A stretch of DNA of 64,000 nucleotides, from NCBI RefSeq assembly GCF_000176515.1, contig NZ_ADAQ01000012.1, positions 124,001-188,000 on the forward strand. The letters run 5' to 3'. Shown here piece by piece: positions 1 through 8,337 of the stretch. Position numbers and translations under genes: made by a program. The stretch is from Grimontia hollisae CIP 101886. GTDB taxonomy: Bacteria > Pseudomonadota > Gammaproteobacteria > Enterobacterales > Vibrionaceae. Numbering within the stretch: the stretch's first letter is position 1; each line of letters begins with the position of its first letter. The notes beneath the pieces are model-generated. The model searched no databases, was not told the DNA's origin, and worked only from the letters and a program-made list of their open reading frames with translations.

Positions 1-27
1 TGCTTAGTACAAGGAATGTGTTTCTTA

Positions 28-1026
28 ATGAAGACTAATTCGCAACCTTTAAAAACACCAAGATATGTACTAATCAAAGAGACCATTCGTAACGCGATTG
101 AAAGCAAGCAAATTGCCGCCGGGCAAATTTTATTGGAGTTTCCTCTCTCCAAATTATTTCACACCAGCCGTGTGCCCGTTCGACAAGCATTGGAGTTGCT
201 ACATACCGAAGGACTAATTAAAAAGCTCGACGGTAGGGGCTATCTCGTTACCAATGGTAAAGACAACCCACCTGCTATTCGAAAACAATTAAATGAATCA
301 AACCTCGGTCTGGATCACAATGTTGATTTATTTGATAATCGCACTCCCTCTGAGAAAATATTTTCTGCTGTTGAATCAGCGATTACAGATTGTATCGCAT
401 TCGGTCATTTCAGAATTGTAGAAACAGATCTCATTAAATATTTTGGAGTAAGCAGTACAGTTTCAAGGCAAGTTCTCCTGAAATTGAAAGACATGGGACT
501 GGTTGAAAAAGCAGATAATTCTCATTGGGTTAGCGGTCCTTTGACGTCTCAGTCTGTAACGGAATACTATGACTTGCGAATATTATTAGAACCAGCAGCA
601 CTTAGGAGATCTATACCTCATTTACGGAAAAGCGAATTGTTAGAAATGCGCAGCAAGTTAGTGGCATTGTTAACTGGTTCTTCTCAGCCCTTGATTTCTG
701 ATATCGAATCAATTGAGCGTGATTTACATTCTAAATGTCTATCTCATTCTGGAAACAGCAAGCTAATAAAGATTGTTAACCAAAGTCAAATACCTTTGGT
801 TGTGAATCATAATTTCTATAAATTTTTTGGAACAAGTAACTGTAAAAAATCAATATCTGAACATCTCGATATTCTTAACCATCTTATAAATAATGATATC
901 GAGGCAGCCGCAGAAAGTTTGGAAGTACATCTGAAATCTGCAAAGTTAAGAACATCCCAACGTCTTAAATCATTGGCTGTATGCCCAGAGCCAAACCTTC
1001 CGCCATATATTAAAAGGATTGTCTAA
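28..1026 (+). CDS. GntR-family transcriptional regulator with FCD-type effector domain
   Basis: Predicted cytoplasmic one-component regulator of about 332 residues. An N-terminal winged helix of GntR type covers roughly residues 10-75 (IRNAIESKQIAAGQ, VPVRQALELLHTEGLI, GRGYLV). A second winged-helix-like segment follows at about 105-170 (YFGVSSTVSRQVLLKLKDMG). An all-helical C-terminus starting YYDLRILLEPAALR is typical of FCD ligand domains. The duplicated DNA-binding part is unusual, because most FadR/FCD proteins have one. I chose the ATG at 28: an AAGGA lies 12 bases ahead, whereas the ATG at 16 directly abuts it. Base composition is more AT-rich than the neighbours. The ligand is unknown and no target operon is adjacent, since an insertion element follows. 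Confidence 0.75.
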   Translation: MKTNSQPLKTPRYVLIKETIRNAIESKQIAAGQILLEFPLSKLFHTSRVPVRQALELLHTEGLIKKLDGRGYLVTNGKDNPPAIRKQLNESNLGLDHNVDLFDNRTPSEKIFSAVESAITDCIAFGHFRIVETDLIKYFGVSSTVSRQVLLKLKDMGLVEKADNSHWVSGPLTSQSVTEYYDLRILLEPAALRRSIPHLRKSELLEMRSKLVALLTGSSQPLISDIESIERDLHSKCLSHSGNSKLIKIVNQSQIPLVVNHNFYKFFGTSNCKKSISEHLDILNHLINNDIEAAAESLEVHLKSAKLRTSQRLKSLAVCPEPNLPPYIKRIV

Positions 1027-1069
1027 TCTGGCATACGATAGGGTAGCAAGAACAAGGAGACTCTTCAGC

Positions 1070-1846
1070 GGCCTTGTTGATCAATTCCAATCAATGGACG
1101 CAGTAGTGCCAAGCGTTGCCGTCGTTTATTCAGTTGTCTGACGAACAGGCATACCTAGCCTGAGCATTTTGTTCAATACCGCTACCCCAGCCATAATTTC
1201 TCCTACTTGCGCGTTGTAATTTCGGAAACTCAATTTCTCGCTAAGAAGTTGCTTGTAACGATAGACAGCTGTCTCTGACAGAGAGCGCTCGTGATGGCTA
1301 TCGGCATCAACCGCAAAATGGGATTTGCGCCACTCTCGTCGCTTTTCTTTTCCGTGTTTGTGTACTTTCCATTCCCCTTCACCAAATACCTTTAGGCCCG
1401 TGGCGTCGATAACGACATGCCTAATGGGTCCTCGACTCGGCAGTCGGTAGTCCACGTCAACCGTCTTTGCCCGCTTGCTGATACAGGTATAGTCAGGGGA
1501 TTGAATGTCTACGTCCATCAAGCGGAACACTGAGTTAATAAACCCTTCCAATGCTCGAAGAGGGAGTTTGAAAACGCCTTTTATCATCAGGGCAGTGCTA
1601 ATGGCTGAATCACTGTAGGTATTACTTCGACCGCGACGACCTGTGGGTGTCTTGTTGTACCATTGTTTGATAGCGGTGTTGTCAATCCAAAACGTCAGCG
1701 AACCACGTTGAGTTAAGGCGTGATTGTACTGTTTCCAATTGGTGATTTTGCCCTTTACTTTACCCATGATGCGACCTGATGAAGGGGATTTAATGATCAG
1801 ATCGCACAGAGCTTGGATGGTTCAATCCGATTTAGGCAACAACGCC
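1070..1846 (-). mobile_element. Internally deleted IS5-family (IS903-like) insertion sequence with intact ends
   Basis: The element is bounded by short inverted ends: GGCCTTGTTG begins at 1070, and the complement of GGCGTTGTTG ends at 1846. It is flanked by the perfect 9-bp direct repeat CTCTTCAGC at 1061-1069 and 1847-1855, the duplication size typical of the IS903 group. At 777 bp it is about 280 bp shorter than usual members (about 1.05 kb). The missing part is internal to the transposase. Both ends and the target duplication survive, so it could still be mobilised in trans by a full-length relative (inference). Confidence 0.85.
1126..1767 (-). pseudogene. IS5-family transposase with in-frame central deletion
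   Basis: This 213-residue reading frame keeps the N-terminal part of an IS903-like transposase (TNWKQYNHALTQRGSLTFWI) through the first catalytic-Asp block (HVVIDATGLKVFGEGEWK) and FAVDADSH. It then jumps straight to the C-terminal block HERSLSETAVYRYKQLLS...GLGMPVRQ-type ending (here RLGMPVRQTTE). Roughly 90 residues that normally lie between these blocks are missing, including the second catalytic Asp. The frame is kept across the deletion, but the protein should be inactive as a transposase. It lies wholly inside the 777-bp element. Confidence 0.85.
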
Positions 1847-1886
1847 CTCTTCAGCGCACAGGGGATTTTCATGCAAGCGCTAACCA

Positions 1887-2540
1887 TTATTGGTTTCTGG
1901 GCGCCGCAAACGCTTGGGTCCAATATGTTCTATAAGTAGCATCGGCATTCTTTACCAAAGCTGCGCCCATCTGGGTGATATATGGACTCATGATATTTTC
2001 ACAATGTCCCTGGCTGTTCATCCAAACATTCATGACAGCATTAATATCCACGTACCCGGCAGCGATATTCTCTGCCATTGCATAGAAACGGTATCCTGTG
2101 TCTGCAATCCTTTGACTGGCTGAAGAGTTGTCTGAACCCGTGTGGCTGAAAAAGTTGTTGTTAGCCATGTCGCTGGAATGGCGGAATGCGGCTGCTTCCA
2201 GGTTATAATCCCAAGTTAACGAGGGCACTGGAGGCATGGGTACACCCCCACAGTTTTGTGGCTTTGCGCGTTCCATATTCACGGCGTTCAACATTTGTTC
2301 CGCAAAGCTTGTTTCAGGATTAAGCTCAACAGGTTTTAAGCCCTTGGTATCTTCTGAACCCCCGGTTGCTGAACCGTTGTCGGATATGGCATTTTCAGAT
2401 CCAGGGCGTTCTCCGTTACTTCCGATCGCTAAAACAACACCGTTACCATCACTCGTAATGGCTGATGATTCAGAGCTTTCATCACCACACCCAACAAGAA
2501 TAAACGCGTAGCATAGAATAGGATACGTTGATTTCATCAT
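1887..2540 (-). CDS. CAP (SCP/PR-1-like) domain lipoprotein
   Basis: A 217-residue lipoprotein if translation starts at the double ATG at 2540, giving the signal MMKSTYPILCYAFILVGC with lipobox LVGC; a purine-rich AGG lies upstream. An upstream in-frame start would only add 24 residues with no export logic. A low-complexity Ser/Gly/Asp linker leads to a C-terminal CAP domain with its hallmark motifs: HSSDMANNNFFSH, AENIAAGY and the region around WMNSQGHCENIM. CAP proteins are extracytoplasmic proteins of varied function in bacteria, so no enzyme activity can be assigned. The C-terminus lies just beyond the IS element and appears intact. Confidence 0.85.
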   Translation of the reverse strand: MMKSTYPILCYAFILVGCGDESSESSAITSDGNGVVLAIGSNGERPGSENAISDNGSATGGSEDTKGLKPVELNPETSFAEQMLNAVNMERAKPQNCGGVPMPPVPSLTWDYNLEAAAFRHSSDMANNNFFSHTGSDNSSASQRIADTGYRFYAMAENIAAGYVDINAVMNVWMNSQGHCENIMSPYITQMGAALVKNADATYRTYWTQAFAAPRNQ

Positions 2541-2928
2541 AATAAGCCTAAATATTGTGGGAGAGTTGTTAATAGTTTTAAACAAAGAAGATGCTAACGA
2601 TAAATCACCCATCTGTTCAATGTGGGAATAAAAAATTTGGATTTTTCTGACATCACACTAACAAAAGCAATATTTACGAATCAATTGAAAAAATACAAAA
2701 TAACTTATTAATCATAAAGTTAATCAATAGAAATATAGTTTTATTACTTACTCATTATAAAAATAAACACAGAAAACTTTATTTCAGAATATTCGACATC
2801 CATTCCATTACATCAACATAACTTGTTAATACGTACGATTTTTTGTATTGGGAACAGGTTAAAAACAGAACGCGCTCAAGGCGTTACCTGTCGTCAGAAA
2901 ATAATGAGGATAATCCGAAAAAAAGCAA
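2541..2928. other. AT-rich intergenic stretch between two lipoprotein genes
   Basis: About 390 bp of mostly A/T sequence holding the promoter region of the CAP lipoprotein and the 3' end of the next gene's transcript. A small imperfect hairpin, AACGC/GCGTT, sits near 2868-2885. I see no convincing gene or RNA signature. Confidence 0.4.
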
Positions 2929-3639
2929 TCAGATTGGAAAAAAAGTCATAGAGGCGACGCCATGCACCACTTGGTTAATGTGTCGGTTGGTACTGTCAGA
3001 AACCATTTTGGCCATCATGTCCTGAATCACAATCATTTTGGCCAGCAAACGTTCGTAGCTGTAATTAGGGGTACCGTCTGCCGTAACACCATTGCTCAAT
3101 AGCATATATTCACCATCTCTGTTCTTACGTGTATTAAGCAACCACGCGACGGTTTCAAGATTTCGGGCGCTGTTGTAGAGCTTTTGCTGGTCAATATCGT
3201 CCAGAAGATAAAACTCGAGCTGGTTGTTGTAGCTTGCACTGATCATCCCAGTGATCCCCACCATCAGGGCAAAAACACGGTCCCCCTGAAACGCTTCTGA
3301 AAATGCCAGGTGAAGAGCGTCTATTCCATCCAAGCCATTGAGCTCTGCATAACCCTCTTTGGGCCGCGCCACCGTCATAAACGCTTCGAGACGCTCTGCC
3401 ACTGTCATGTCTGACACTTTAGCCAGTTCGCGGGGGTTACGTTTGTAAAGCTTCACGGTAAGTTCACGGATCGCATCGCGGATTTCCAGGATATGGATGT
3501 CCGTGATCAGATCCATGTCAGATTTGGCGAGGTTTTTAAATTCAAACGGGCGATTGTTTGCACTGCATGCTGTCAATGACAGTATCAGCAGCGCCGCCAC
3601 CCCAACGCGAAACACCATCCTGATTCTTCGGTTACTCAA
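2929..3639 (-). CDS. Lipoprotein of unknown function
   Basis: A 236-residue protein with a clear lipoprotein signal: basic MSNRRIRMVFR, hydrophobic VGVAALLILSL, lipobox LTAC with the cysteine at residue 25. The mature part is mainly helical and mixed-charge, with a hydrophobic segment (FALMVGITGMISASYNNQ) near the middle. I recognise no named domain. It is divergent from the DUF445 gene across a 170-bp spacer. It is probably anchored to the outer membrane, because the residues after the Cys (S-A-N) do not include Asp at +2. Confidence 0.7.
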   Translation of the reverse strand: MSNRRIRMVFRVGVAALLILSLTACSANNRPFEFKNLAKSDMDLITDIHILEIRDAIRELTVKLYKRNPRELAKVSDMTVAERLEAFMTVARPKEGYAELNGLDGIDALHLAFSEAFQGDRVFALMVGITGMISASYNNQLEFYLLDDIDQQKLYNSARNLETVAWLLNTRKNRDGEYMLLSNGVTADGTPNYSYERLLAKMIVIQDMMAKMVSDSTNRHINQVVHGVASMTFFPI

Positions 3640-3652
3640 TCAACGTAATGAG

Positions 3653-3804
3653 TGTAAGTTGAGCATACTGTTGTGGCAAATGCCGGTGTTTTAACTCTGG
3701 GTTGTGTCTCTCTTCCCGGCAGGTATCCCGTTCAACAGTGCATGTTGTTCCTCACGCATGACTTGTCTAAAATCACCGCCACTTCCCAGAATGTAAGTTG
3801 AGCA
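3653..3804 (+). repeat. Pair of 13-bp direct repeats in a divergent promoter region
   Basis: TGTAAGTTGAGCA occurs at 3653-3665 and again at 3792-3804, 139 bp apart. One copy is 13 bases upstream of the minus-strand lipoprotein start and the other is 6 bases ahead of the DUF445 start. The two copies therefore frame the divergent intergenic space. They could be a regulator half-site pair or a trace of a tandem rearrangement. Confidence 0.5.
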
Positions 3805-3810
3805 AAAACA

Positions 3811-4518
3811 ATGAACAAAAGCTTTTTGACCAATCTTATCGCAGTGGCGGTTTTCGCCGCAGGTTACTACTTTGAACAACCTATCGCCCTTTACGGCGGA
3901 TTGTTTGCATTGTCCGGTTCACTGACCAACCAGCTGGCTGTACATATGTTGTTTGAGAAAGTACCCGGGCTTTATGGCTCCGGCGTTATACAGGCACGTT
4001 TTGAAGCCTTTAAACTTGGCATCAAGTCATTGATGATGGACCAGTTTTTCACCAAGGAAAATATTGATCGTTTCCTGAATAAAGAGGTATCTGGCGGCGC
4101 AACAATGAGCCTGGAACCCGTCATTGAACACATCGACTTTAACCCCGCGTTTGATGGCCTGATCGACGTAATCAATAACAGTCCATTCGGCGGCATGCTG
4201 GTAATGATGGGTGGCGCTGAGGCACTGGCACCCTTACGCCAACCGTTTGTGGATAAAATGAAAACCACCGTGGTGGAGATCACCCAGCAGGAAGACTTCC
4301 GCGACGCATTGAAAAACCAGATTGAGCAGCCGGAGATGATGGGAGATATCACCGCAAATATTGAATCTGTGATTGAACAGCGTCTGGATGAACTGACCCC
4401 AGATATGGTGAAAGAGATCGTGCAAAAAATGATCCGCGAACATCTCGGCTGGCTGGTGGTTTGGGGCGGTGTTTTTGGAGGGGTGATTGGCGTAATTTCT
4501 GCGCTGATTTCGGCCTGA
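3811..4518 (+). CDS. DUF445-family inner membrane protein
   Basis: A 235-residue membrane protein. Hydrophobic segments lie at the N-terminus (LIAVAVFAAGYYF, LYGGLFALSGSLTNQLAVHMLF) and at the C-terminus (LGWLVVWGGVFGGVIGVISALI), with a long helical, charged middle. The pattern ALSGSLTNQLAVHMLFEKVPGLYGSGVIQ near residues 33-62 is the DUF445/YheB-type signature (TNxxAxxMLF, PGLYGSG). The biochemical function of the family is unknown. The gene ends in a strong intrinsic terminator and appears monocistronic. Confidence 0.75.
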   Translation: MNKSFLTNLIAVAVFAAGYYFEQPIALYGGLFALSGSLTNQLAVHMLFEKVPGLYGSGVIQARFEAFKLGIKSLMMDQFFTKENIDRFLNKEVSGGATMSLEPVIEHIDFNPAFDGLIDVINNSPFGGMLVMMGGAEALAPLRQPFVDKMKTTVVEITQQEDFRDALKNQIEQPEMMGDITANIESVIEQRLDELTPDMVKEIVQKMIREHLGWLVVWGGVFGGVIGVISALISA

Positions 4519-4541
4519 ATATCCTTTATACCACGCTTTTT

Positions 4542-4564
4542 CGGCACCTTCGGGTGCCGTTTTT
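4542..4564 (+). terminator. Intrinsic terminator after the DUF445 gene
   Basis: A perfect 7-bp stem CGGCACC/GGTGCCG with a stable TTCG tetraloop is followed by TTTTT. It starts 23 bases past the stop codon. Confidence 0.9.
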
Positions 4565-4719
4565 GTCATTCCAGTTGGGTACAGTTCACAAATATTTTAT
4601 CGCACTGCCAAAAGCCGCCCAGTTCCTCACCTTTCCCGTCAATTCACGCCTACACTGAAACCCAGACATTTTGTCGCAAGCTTGCTACTGGTGAGCGCTT
4701 TAAAATACGGAGTGACCAC

Positions 4720-5235
4720 ATGGCTAAATCCAACACATTCATCACGCTGTCTGCATTGAGCGCAGCCTTGTTTACCACCTCAGCGTCTGCCCTGATCCTT
4801 CCCATTTCTTTAGGTGCCGACGCAGGTATCACTGACGTGAAATACAAAGGCCGCAGTGCGACCGGTTACTTTTGGGCCATCAATGGTAGGCTCCACTTAA
4901 ATGACTTCACCAGCATATACACCGGCTATGGCGAGACAACCGCAGATATCCCGGATCAAAACGGCGTTGATCAGGATTTTACGTCGACATCTATTCCGCT
5001 CGCCCTACAAGTGAGTCTGCCTATCGTGATTGGTGATGTCTACGTACGTGGCGGCGGTAACTATTATGACAACACGTATGCCAACGAAACGGAAGATGGA
5101 TGGGGCCTGCTGGGCGCTGTCGGTATTAACCTGTCCCCCGGTGTAGGTCCCGGGCTGGCCGTAGAATTGACTTACCGCGATGCTGGAAGTGCGGAAACCA
5201 GCTCTGTCGGCGTAGGGGCCAGCCTGCGTTTCTGA
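4720..5235 (+). CDS. Small outer membrane beta-barrel protein (YfaZ-like)
   Basis: A 171-residue exported protein. It has a Sec signal peptide (MAKSNTFITLSALSAALFTTSASA, cleavage near residue 24-25) and then alternating-hydrophobicity strands rich in Gly and Tyr/aromatic girdles. It ends in the outer membrane barrel C-terminus GVGASLRF (terminal Phe). Length and pattern fit YfaZ/8-stranded barrel families. It is convergent with the OlsF-like gene and shares a terminator with it. The cargo or ligand is unknown. Confidence 0.75.
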   Translation: MAKSNTFITLSALSAALFTTSASALILPISLGADAGITDVKYKGRSATGYFWAINGRLHLNDFTSIYTGYGETTADIPDQNGVDQDFTSTSIPLALQVSLPIVIGDVYVRGGGNYYDNTYANETEDGWGLLGAVGINLSPGVGPGLAVELTYRDAGSAETSSVGVGASLRF

Positions 5236-5272
5236 CAAGTTGTCATCAATGGTAAGCATTCACCATAAACGC

Positions 5273-5301
5273 AAAAGCGCCTGAACAGCCGGCGCTTTTT
5301 T
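5273..5301. terminator. Bidirectional terminator between convergent genes
   Basis: Stem AAAAGCGCC/GGCGCTTTT with a 9-base loop has a run of T on the plus side and A on the other. It therefore suits both the outer membrane barrel gene (+) and the OlsF-like gene (-). Confidence 0.85.
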
Positions 5302-5329
5302 CATGGGCATTTGATTGATGGACAACATG

Positions 5330-7069
5330 TTATTGGTGATGGTCGAGGTAGGTTTCTGCCTGCGCTTTCCCCATATAACGACCCAGTGTTTTGGCGGGTA
5401 CATTACGTAAATCTACCGTGATCAGGCCATCCAGTGCATTGTTAAATGCCGGATCCACATTGAAGCATACCAGCTTGCCGTTTAGCCCAAGATACTGGCG
5501 AAGCAAAACAGGTACGCCCAGTCCGCGGCTCATGCGGCTGATCACTTTTGACAGCAATTGCAAGTCGCCCAACCCCGATAACATCGACGTATGCCAAGGC
5601 ATGGGTTCTGTGCTTTCAAGTGGGGTTGTTGGCGAGACCAACTGCGCAATGTTCTCGTCGTAATGGTGAACACTCAGGGTTTCCGCCAGCAAGCGGCGTG
5701 CAGTCAACGGGTAATCATTACTGATACTGACGGGCCCAAACAACATGGTGATATTTGGGTGCTTACTCACATACACCGCTATACCTTTCCAAAGCAGCAG
5801 CAGTGCTGACAGGCTGCGTTGGTAGTGTTGGTCTATGACTGAGCGCCCCATTTCCAGCGAATTCCCCATACTCTCAACAAAACGTTCGTCGTATTGGAAC
5901 AAGCTGCGTGAATAAAGCCCATCCAAGCCTTTGCCGGTAACGATTTCCTGCACTTTTCCCAGTCGGTATGCACCAACCAGCTGACGGGCTTTCCTGTCCC
6001 AGATGAACAGGTGCAAATAATAACTGTCATAGTCGTCAAGATCACAGGCTAACCCCGTGCCCTCACCGACAGCCCGGAAATTCACTTCCCGCATCCTACC
6101 AATTTCCTGGAGGATCACTGGAATATGGATACTTTCCGTGCAATAGACATCGAATTCATTCGAGGACAGCAGTTTCGCCTCTGGTGACAGGCTTGCCAGT
6201 TCGTGCTCAATCGCCAAAACAGGCTGCGGTGGGATGATCGACGCGCCTGTCTGCTCCTGTACATCCGCCATCGGGGCTTGTTCACGGTTAAGTAAATAAG
6301 TGTTCAGCCTGAGATAACTCACCAATGCGTCGTCGCTGTCAAATGCCCGGCATTCATTCCATGAAATGGGCTCGCCAATGGCAAGCGAAATAGCATCGCC
6401 CCGTTTGTTGAGCAATTCCCGGGCTAACATGGCCGTACGAAGCATCGGGTGAATGCGCCCTGCACGGTAAAATTTACGGCTATTCTGGCCACCAATATAA
6501 ACCGGCAACGTTGTCGCTTTGTGTTTCTTGACCAGAGCCGCTACTGACCGGCTCCAGGTTTTGTCATTCAGTTGCCCGTTTTCGTCAAATGTCGACACTT
6601 CGCCTGCTGGGAAAATCAGCAGGAGTCCCCCTTCGCTGATATGCTGGTGTGCTTCACGAAGGGCGCGCAGGTTAGCCTTGCGGGCACTTTCCCCTTCAAA
6701 CACATCAACACCGATAAAGATGTCGCTCAACTCTGGTATTCGTTTGAGGTAATAATTCGCCAGCACTTTGACATCCGGGCGGACCTGGCGAAGCAATTTG
6801 GCAAGGATAACGCCTTCTACGCCACCAAGTGGGTGATTGGCAACCACCACGGTACTTCCCAACTCAGGGATATTGCTTAGCTTTCCCGAAGAAACCGCAT
6901 AGTCGATGCCAAGCACATCAAGTGTGTAGGAGAGAAATGCGTCCGTCTCTATTCCTTCAGGACGGCGACGGTAGTGCTTATCCAACGTCCGTAAACCGGT
7001 CAGCGATTCAACGGCTTTTTCCATCACACCAAACGGCGTTTTCCTTGGAAGTTGAAAGGGACTGATCAT
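5330..7069 (-). CDS. olsF: Bifunctional ornithine lipid synthase (OlsF-type): PlsC-like plus GNAT-type acyltransferase
   Basis: A 579-residue two-domain protein. Residues about 60-260 form a lysophospholipid-acyltransferase fold with the His motif VVVANHPLGGVEG, the block IFPAGEVS and LPVYIGGQNS. Residues about 300-540 form an OlsB/hemolysin-type N-acyltransferase (CTESIHIPVILQEIGRMRE, FRAVGEGTG, LEMGRSVI). In OlsF enzymes the C-terminal half acylates ornithine and the N-terminal half adds the second acyl chain, giving the membrane ornithine lipid (family knowledge). The start ATG at 7069 has AGGAGA nearby. The YHS protein gene begins upstream on the same strand with a 21-bp gap, so co-transcription is likely. 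Activity is inferred from domain order, not proven. Confidence 0.78.
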   Translation of the reverse strand: MISPFQLPRKTPFGVMEKAVESLTGLRTLDKHYRRRPEGIETDAFLSYTLDVLGIDYAVSSGKLSNIPELGSTVVVANHPLGGVEGVILAKLLRQVRPDVKVLANYYLKRIPELSDIFIGVDVFEGESARKANLRALREAHQHISEGGLLLIFPAGEVSTFDENGQLNDKTWSRSVAALVKKHKATTLPVYIGGQNSRKFYRAGRIHPMLRTAMLARELLNKRGDAISLAIGEPISWNECRAFDSDDALVSYLRLNTYLLNREQAPMADVQEQTGASIIPPQPVLAIEHELASLSPEAKLLSSNEFDVYCTESIHIPVILQEIGRMREVNFRAVGEGTGLACDLDDYDSYYLHLFIWDRKARQLVGAYRLGKVQEIVTGKGLDGLYSRSLFQYDERFVESMGNSLEMGRSVIDQHYQRSLSALLLLWKGIAVYVSKHPNITMLFGPVSISNDYPLTARRLLAETLSVHHYDENIAQLVSPTTPLESTEPMPWHTSMLSGLGDLQLLSKVISRMSRGLGVPVLLRQYLGLNGKLVCFNVDPAFNNALDGLITVDLRNVPAKTLGRYMGKAQAETYLDHHQ

Positions 7070-7090
7070 GCATCGCTCTCCTAGGGTCGC

Positions 7091-7516
7091 TTAACGTTTC
7101 GCCCAGTTTTTGTCACCCAAATTAATAAAGCCAGGGATATCTTGTTCCCATGTCTTTTGCACTGAGCCGTTATAGTTCAGATACAGCTTGTCATCGACAA
7201 TCGCCCAAAACTCCGGGTCACCCGGCGCCAAATCATCTTTTTCAGCAATCGCCCATGCACAGTGACCACCATACTGTGGAGCATACTTTTCAGGGTCAGC
7301 CAAAAACTTGTCGAGGTTTTTCTGGCTGGTAAACAACCAGTCTGCACCTTGGTATTCCGTTTGAAATGCCGATTTACCTTTGACAGGTTTGCCATCAAAG
7401 AAAGACACTGTGTCATATCCACTTACCGCTTTATTGCCAAACAAGCCGGTATAGATATCCGCTGCAAACGTCAGCGGGGAGAACAACAAAGTAAGTAGTA
7501 ACAATACGCGAGACAT
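7091..7516 (-). CDS. Secreted YHS-domain protein
   Basis: A 141-residue exported protein. The signal peptide MSRVLLLLTLLFSPLTFA ends near residue 18. A YHS-type domain follows (AVSGYDTVSFFDGKPVKG, WLFTSQKNLDKFLADPEKYAPQYGGHCAWA). In YHS proteins this domain is associated with metal binding or transport. Here the usual Cys pair is reduced to one visible Cys in GGHCAWA, so a structural role is also possible. The start has a strong AAGGAG Shine-Dalgarno. It is first in a likely two-gene unit with olsF. Confidence 0.78.
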   Translation of the reverse strand: MSRVLLLLTLLFSPLTFAADIYTGLFGNKAVSGYDTVSFFDGKPVKGKSAFQTEYQGADWLFTSQKNLDKFLADPEKYAPQYGGHCAWAIAEKDDLAPGDPEFWAIVDDKLYLNYNGSVQKTWEQDIPGFINLGDKNWAKR

Positions 7517-7581
7517 CTTTCACTCCTTTATTAAGCACAAGTTTGCTCGCCAAATAAGAACCAGACTGGACAGCAAAACTT

Positions 7582-8337
7582 TCACCTTTTTTCGCTCGCC
7601 ACCAGAAAAAGGCTTCCCCTGTTACGCAATAAGTTTTTCAGCACGGCCGGGCCGTTTTGACAAAGTGGCCCATCGACATAAATCATTTCCATGGTTTGTG
7701 GCGATACTTTCAAATGGGTAAAGCTCACCGTATTGGCGTCTTCCCGGTGCATGCAGACAGATTTATACCCCGCTTCGGGAACATGGCTGCGATGAAATGC
7801 CCAGGCTTTCTCCACCGTTTTGGGTGCTGTCATGATGGCGTTATATGCCTCGCGACGGGCAATCATCACGTCCTGAAACGCGATGGATGAGGAAATCATG
7901 GGCTCACTGCTGGGGCGTTGTGTCAACACATGCCCATCCCACTGAAACGCAATCACGTGGCCATGAGAGGCACAAAGATCCGGCGCGAAAACCAATAAGG
8001 TGAAAGGTGCATATGACCCCATGTGAAGGCTATTGAGCTTATGCACCACATCGGACACTCTGGGATATGATGCGAGCATTTTGACCAGCAATCCCCGGCT
8101 GATCAGGGGAAGCTCTGGAATATCTCCCTGATAGTAGTTAAGCAAACACAATGACAAACCATGCTGGTTGGTGGCAATCCAAGTACCTCCGCCATCAGGA
8201 TCCACTGGCATCAGGAATTCAGTACCGTCTTCACACATTTTTTGTGGGGGGATGGCAATCGCCCTCCCCTTTTGTTCATCACGGTTAAAGAAAACTTCGT
8301 ACCCGTTATCATGGAGCAACCAGCTAACAGTACACAT
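7582..8337 (-). CDS. NRDE-family (TANGO2-like) protein
   Basis: A 251-residue protein that starts MCTVSWL and carries the family-defining FFNRDEQKGRA block at about residues 15-25, then GGTWIATNQHGLSLCLLNYY. The conserved N-terminal Cys2 suggests an Ntn-hydrolase-like arrangement. The biochemical role is unsettled; eukaryotic TANGO2 is linked to heme or lipid handling. The ATG directly follows the TGA of the upstream DinB-like gene with no gap, so the two are translationally coupled. Confidence 0.75.
   Translation of the reverse strand: MCTVSWLLHDNGYEVFFNRDEQKGRAIAIPPQKMCEDGTEFLMPVDPDGGGTWIATNQHGLSLCLLNYYQGDIPELPLISRGLLVKMLASYPRVSDVVHKLNSLHMGSYAPFTLLVFAPDLCASHGHVIAFQWDGHVLTQRPSSEPMISSSIAFQDVMIARREAYNAIMTAPKTVEKAWAFHRSHVPEAGYKSVCMHREDANTVSFTHLKVSPQTMEMIYVDGPLCQNGPAVLKNLLRNRGSLFLVASEKR

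Noticed and set aside
1724-1939. Open frame reading out of the IS element into the end of the CAP gene
   Set aside because: It crosses the element boundary and is antisense to the CAP gene; no coding features of its own.
7061-7070. TGATCATG at the start of the OlsF gene as an RctB iteron
   Set aside because: The required TTNC tail is absent (CATCG follows), and the GATC lies within codons.
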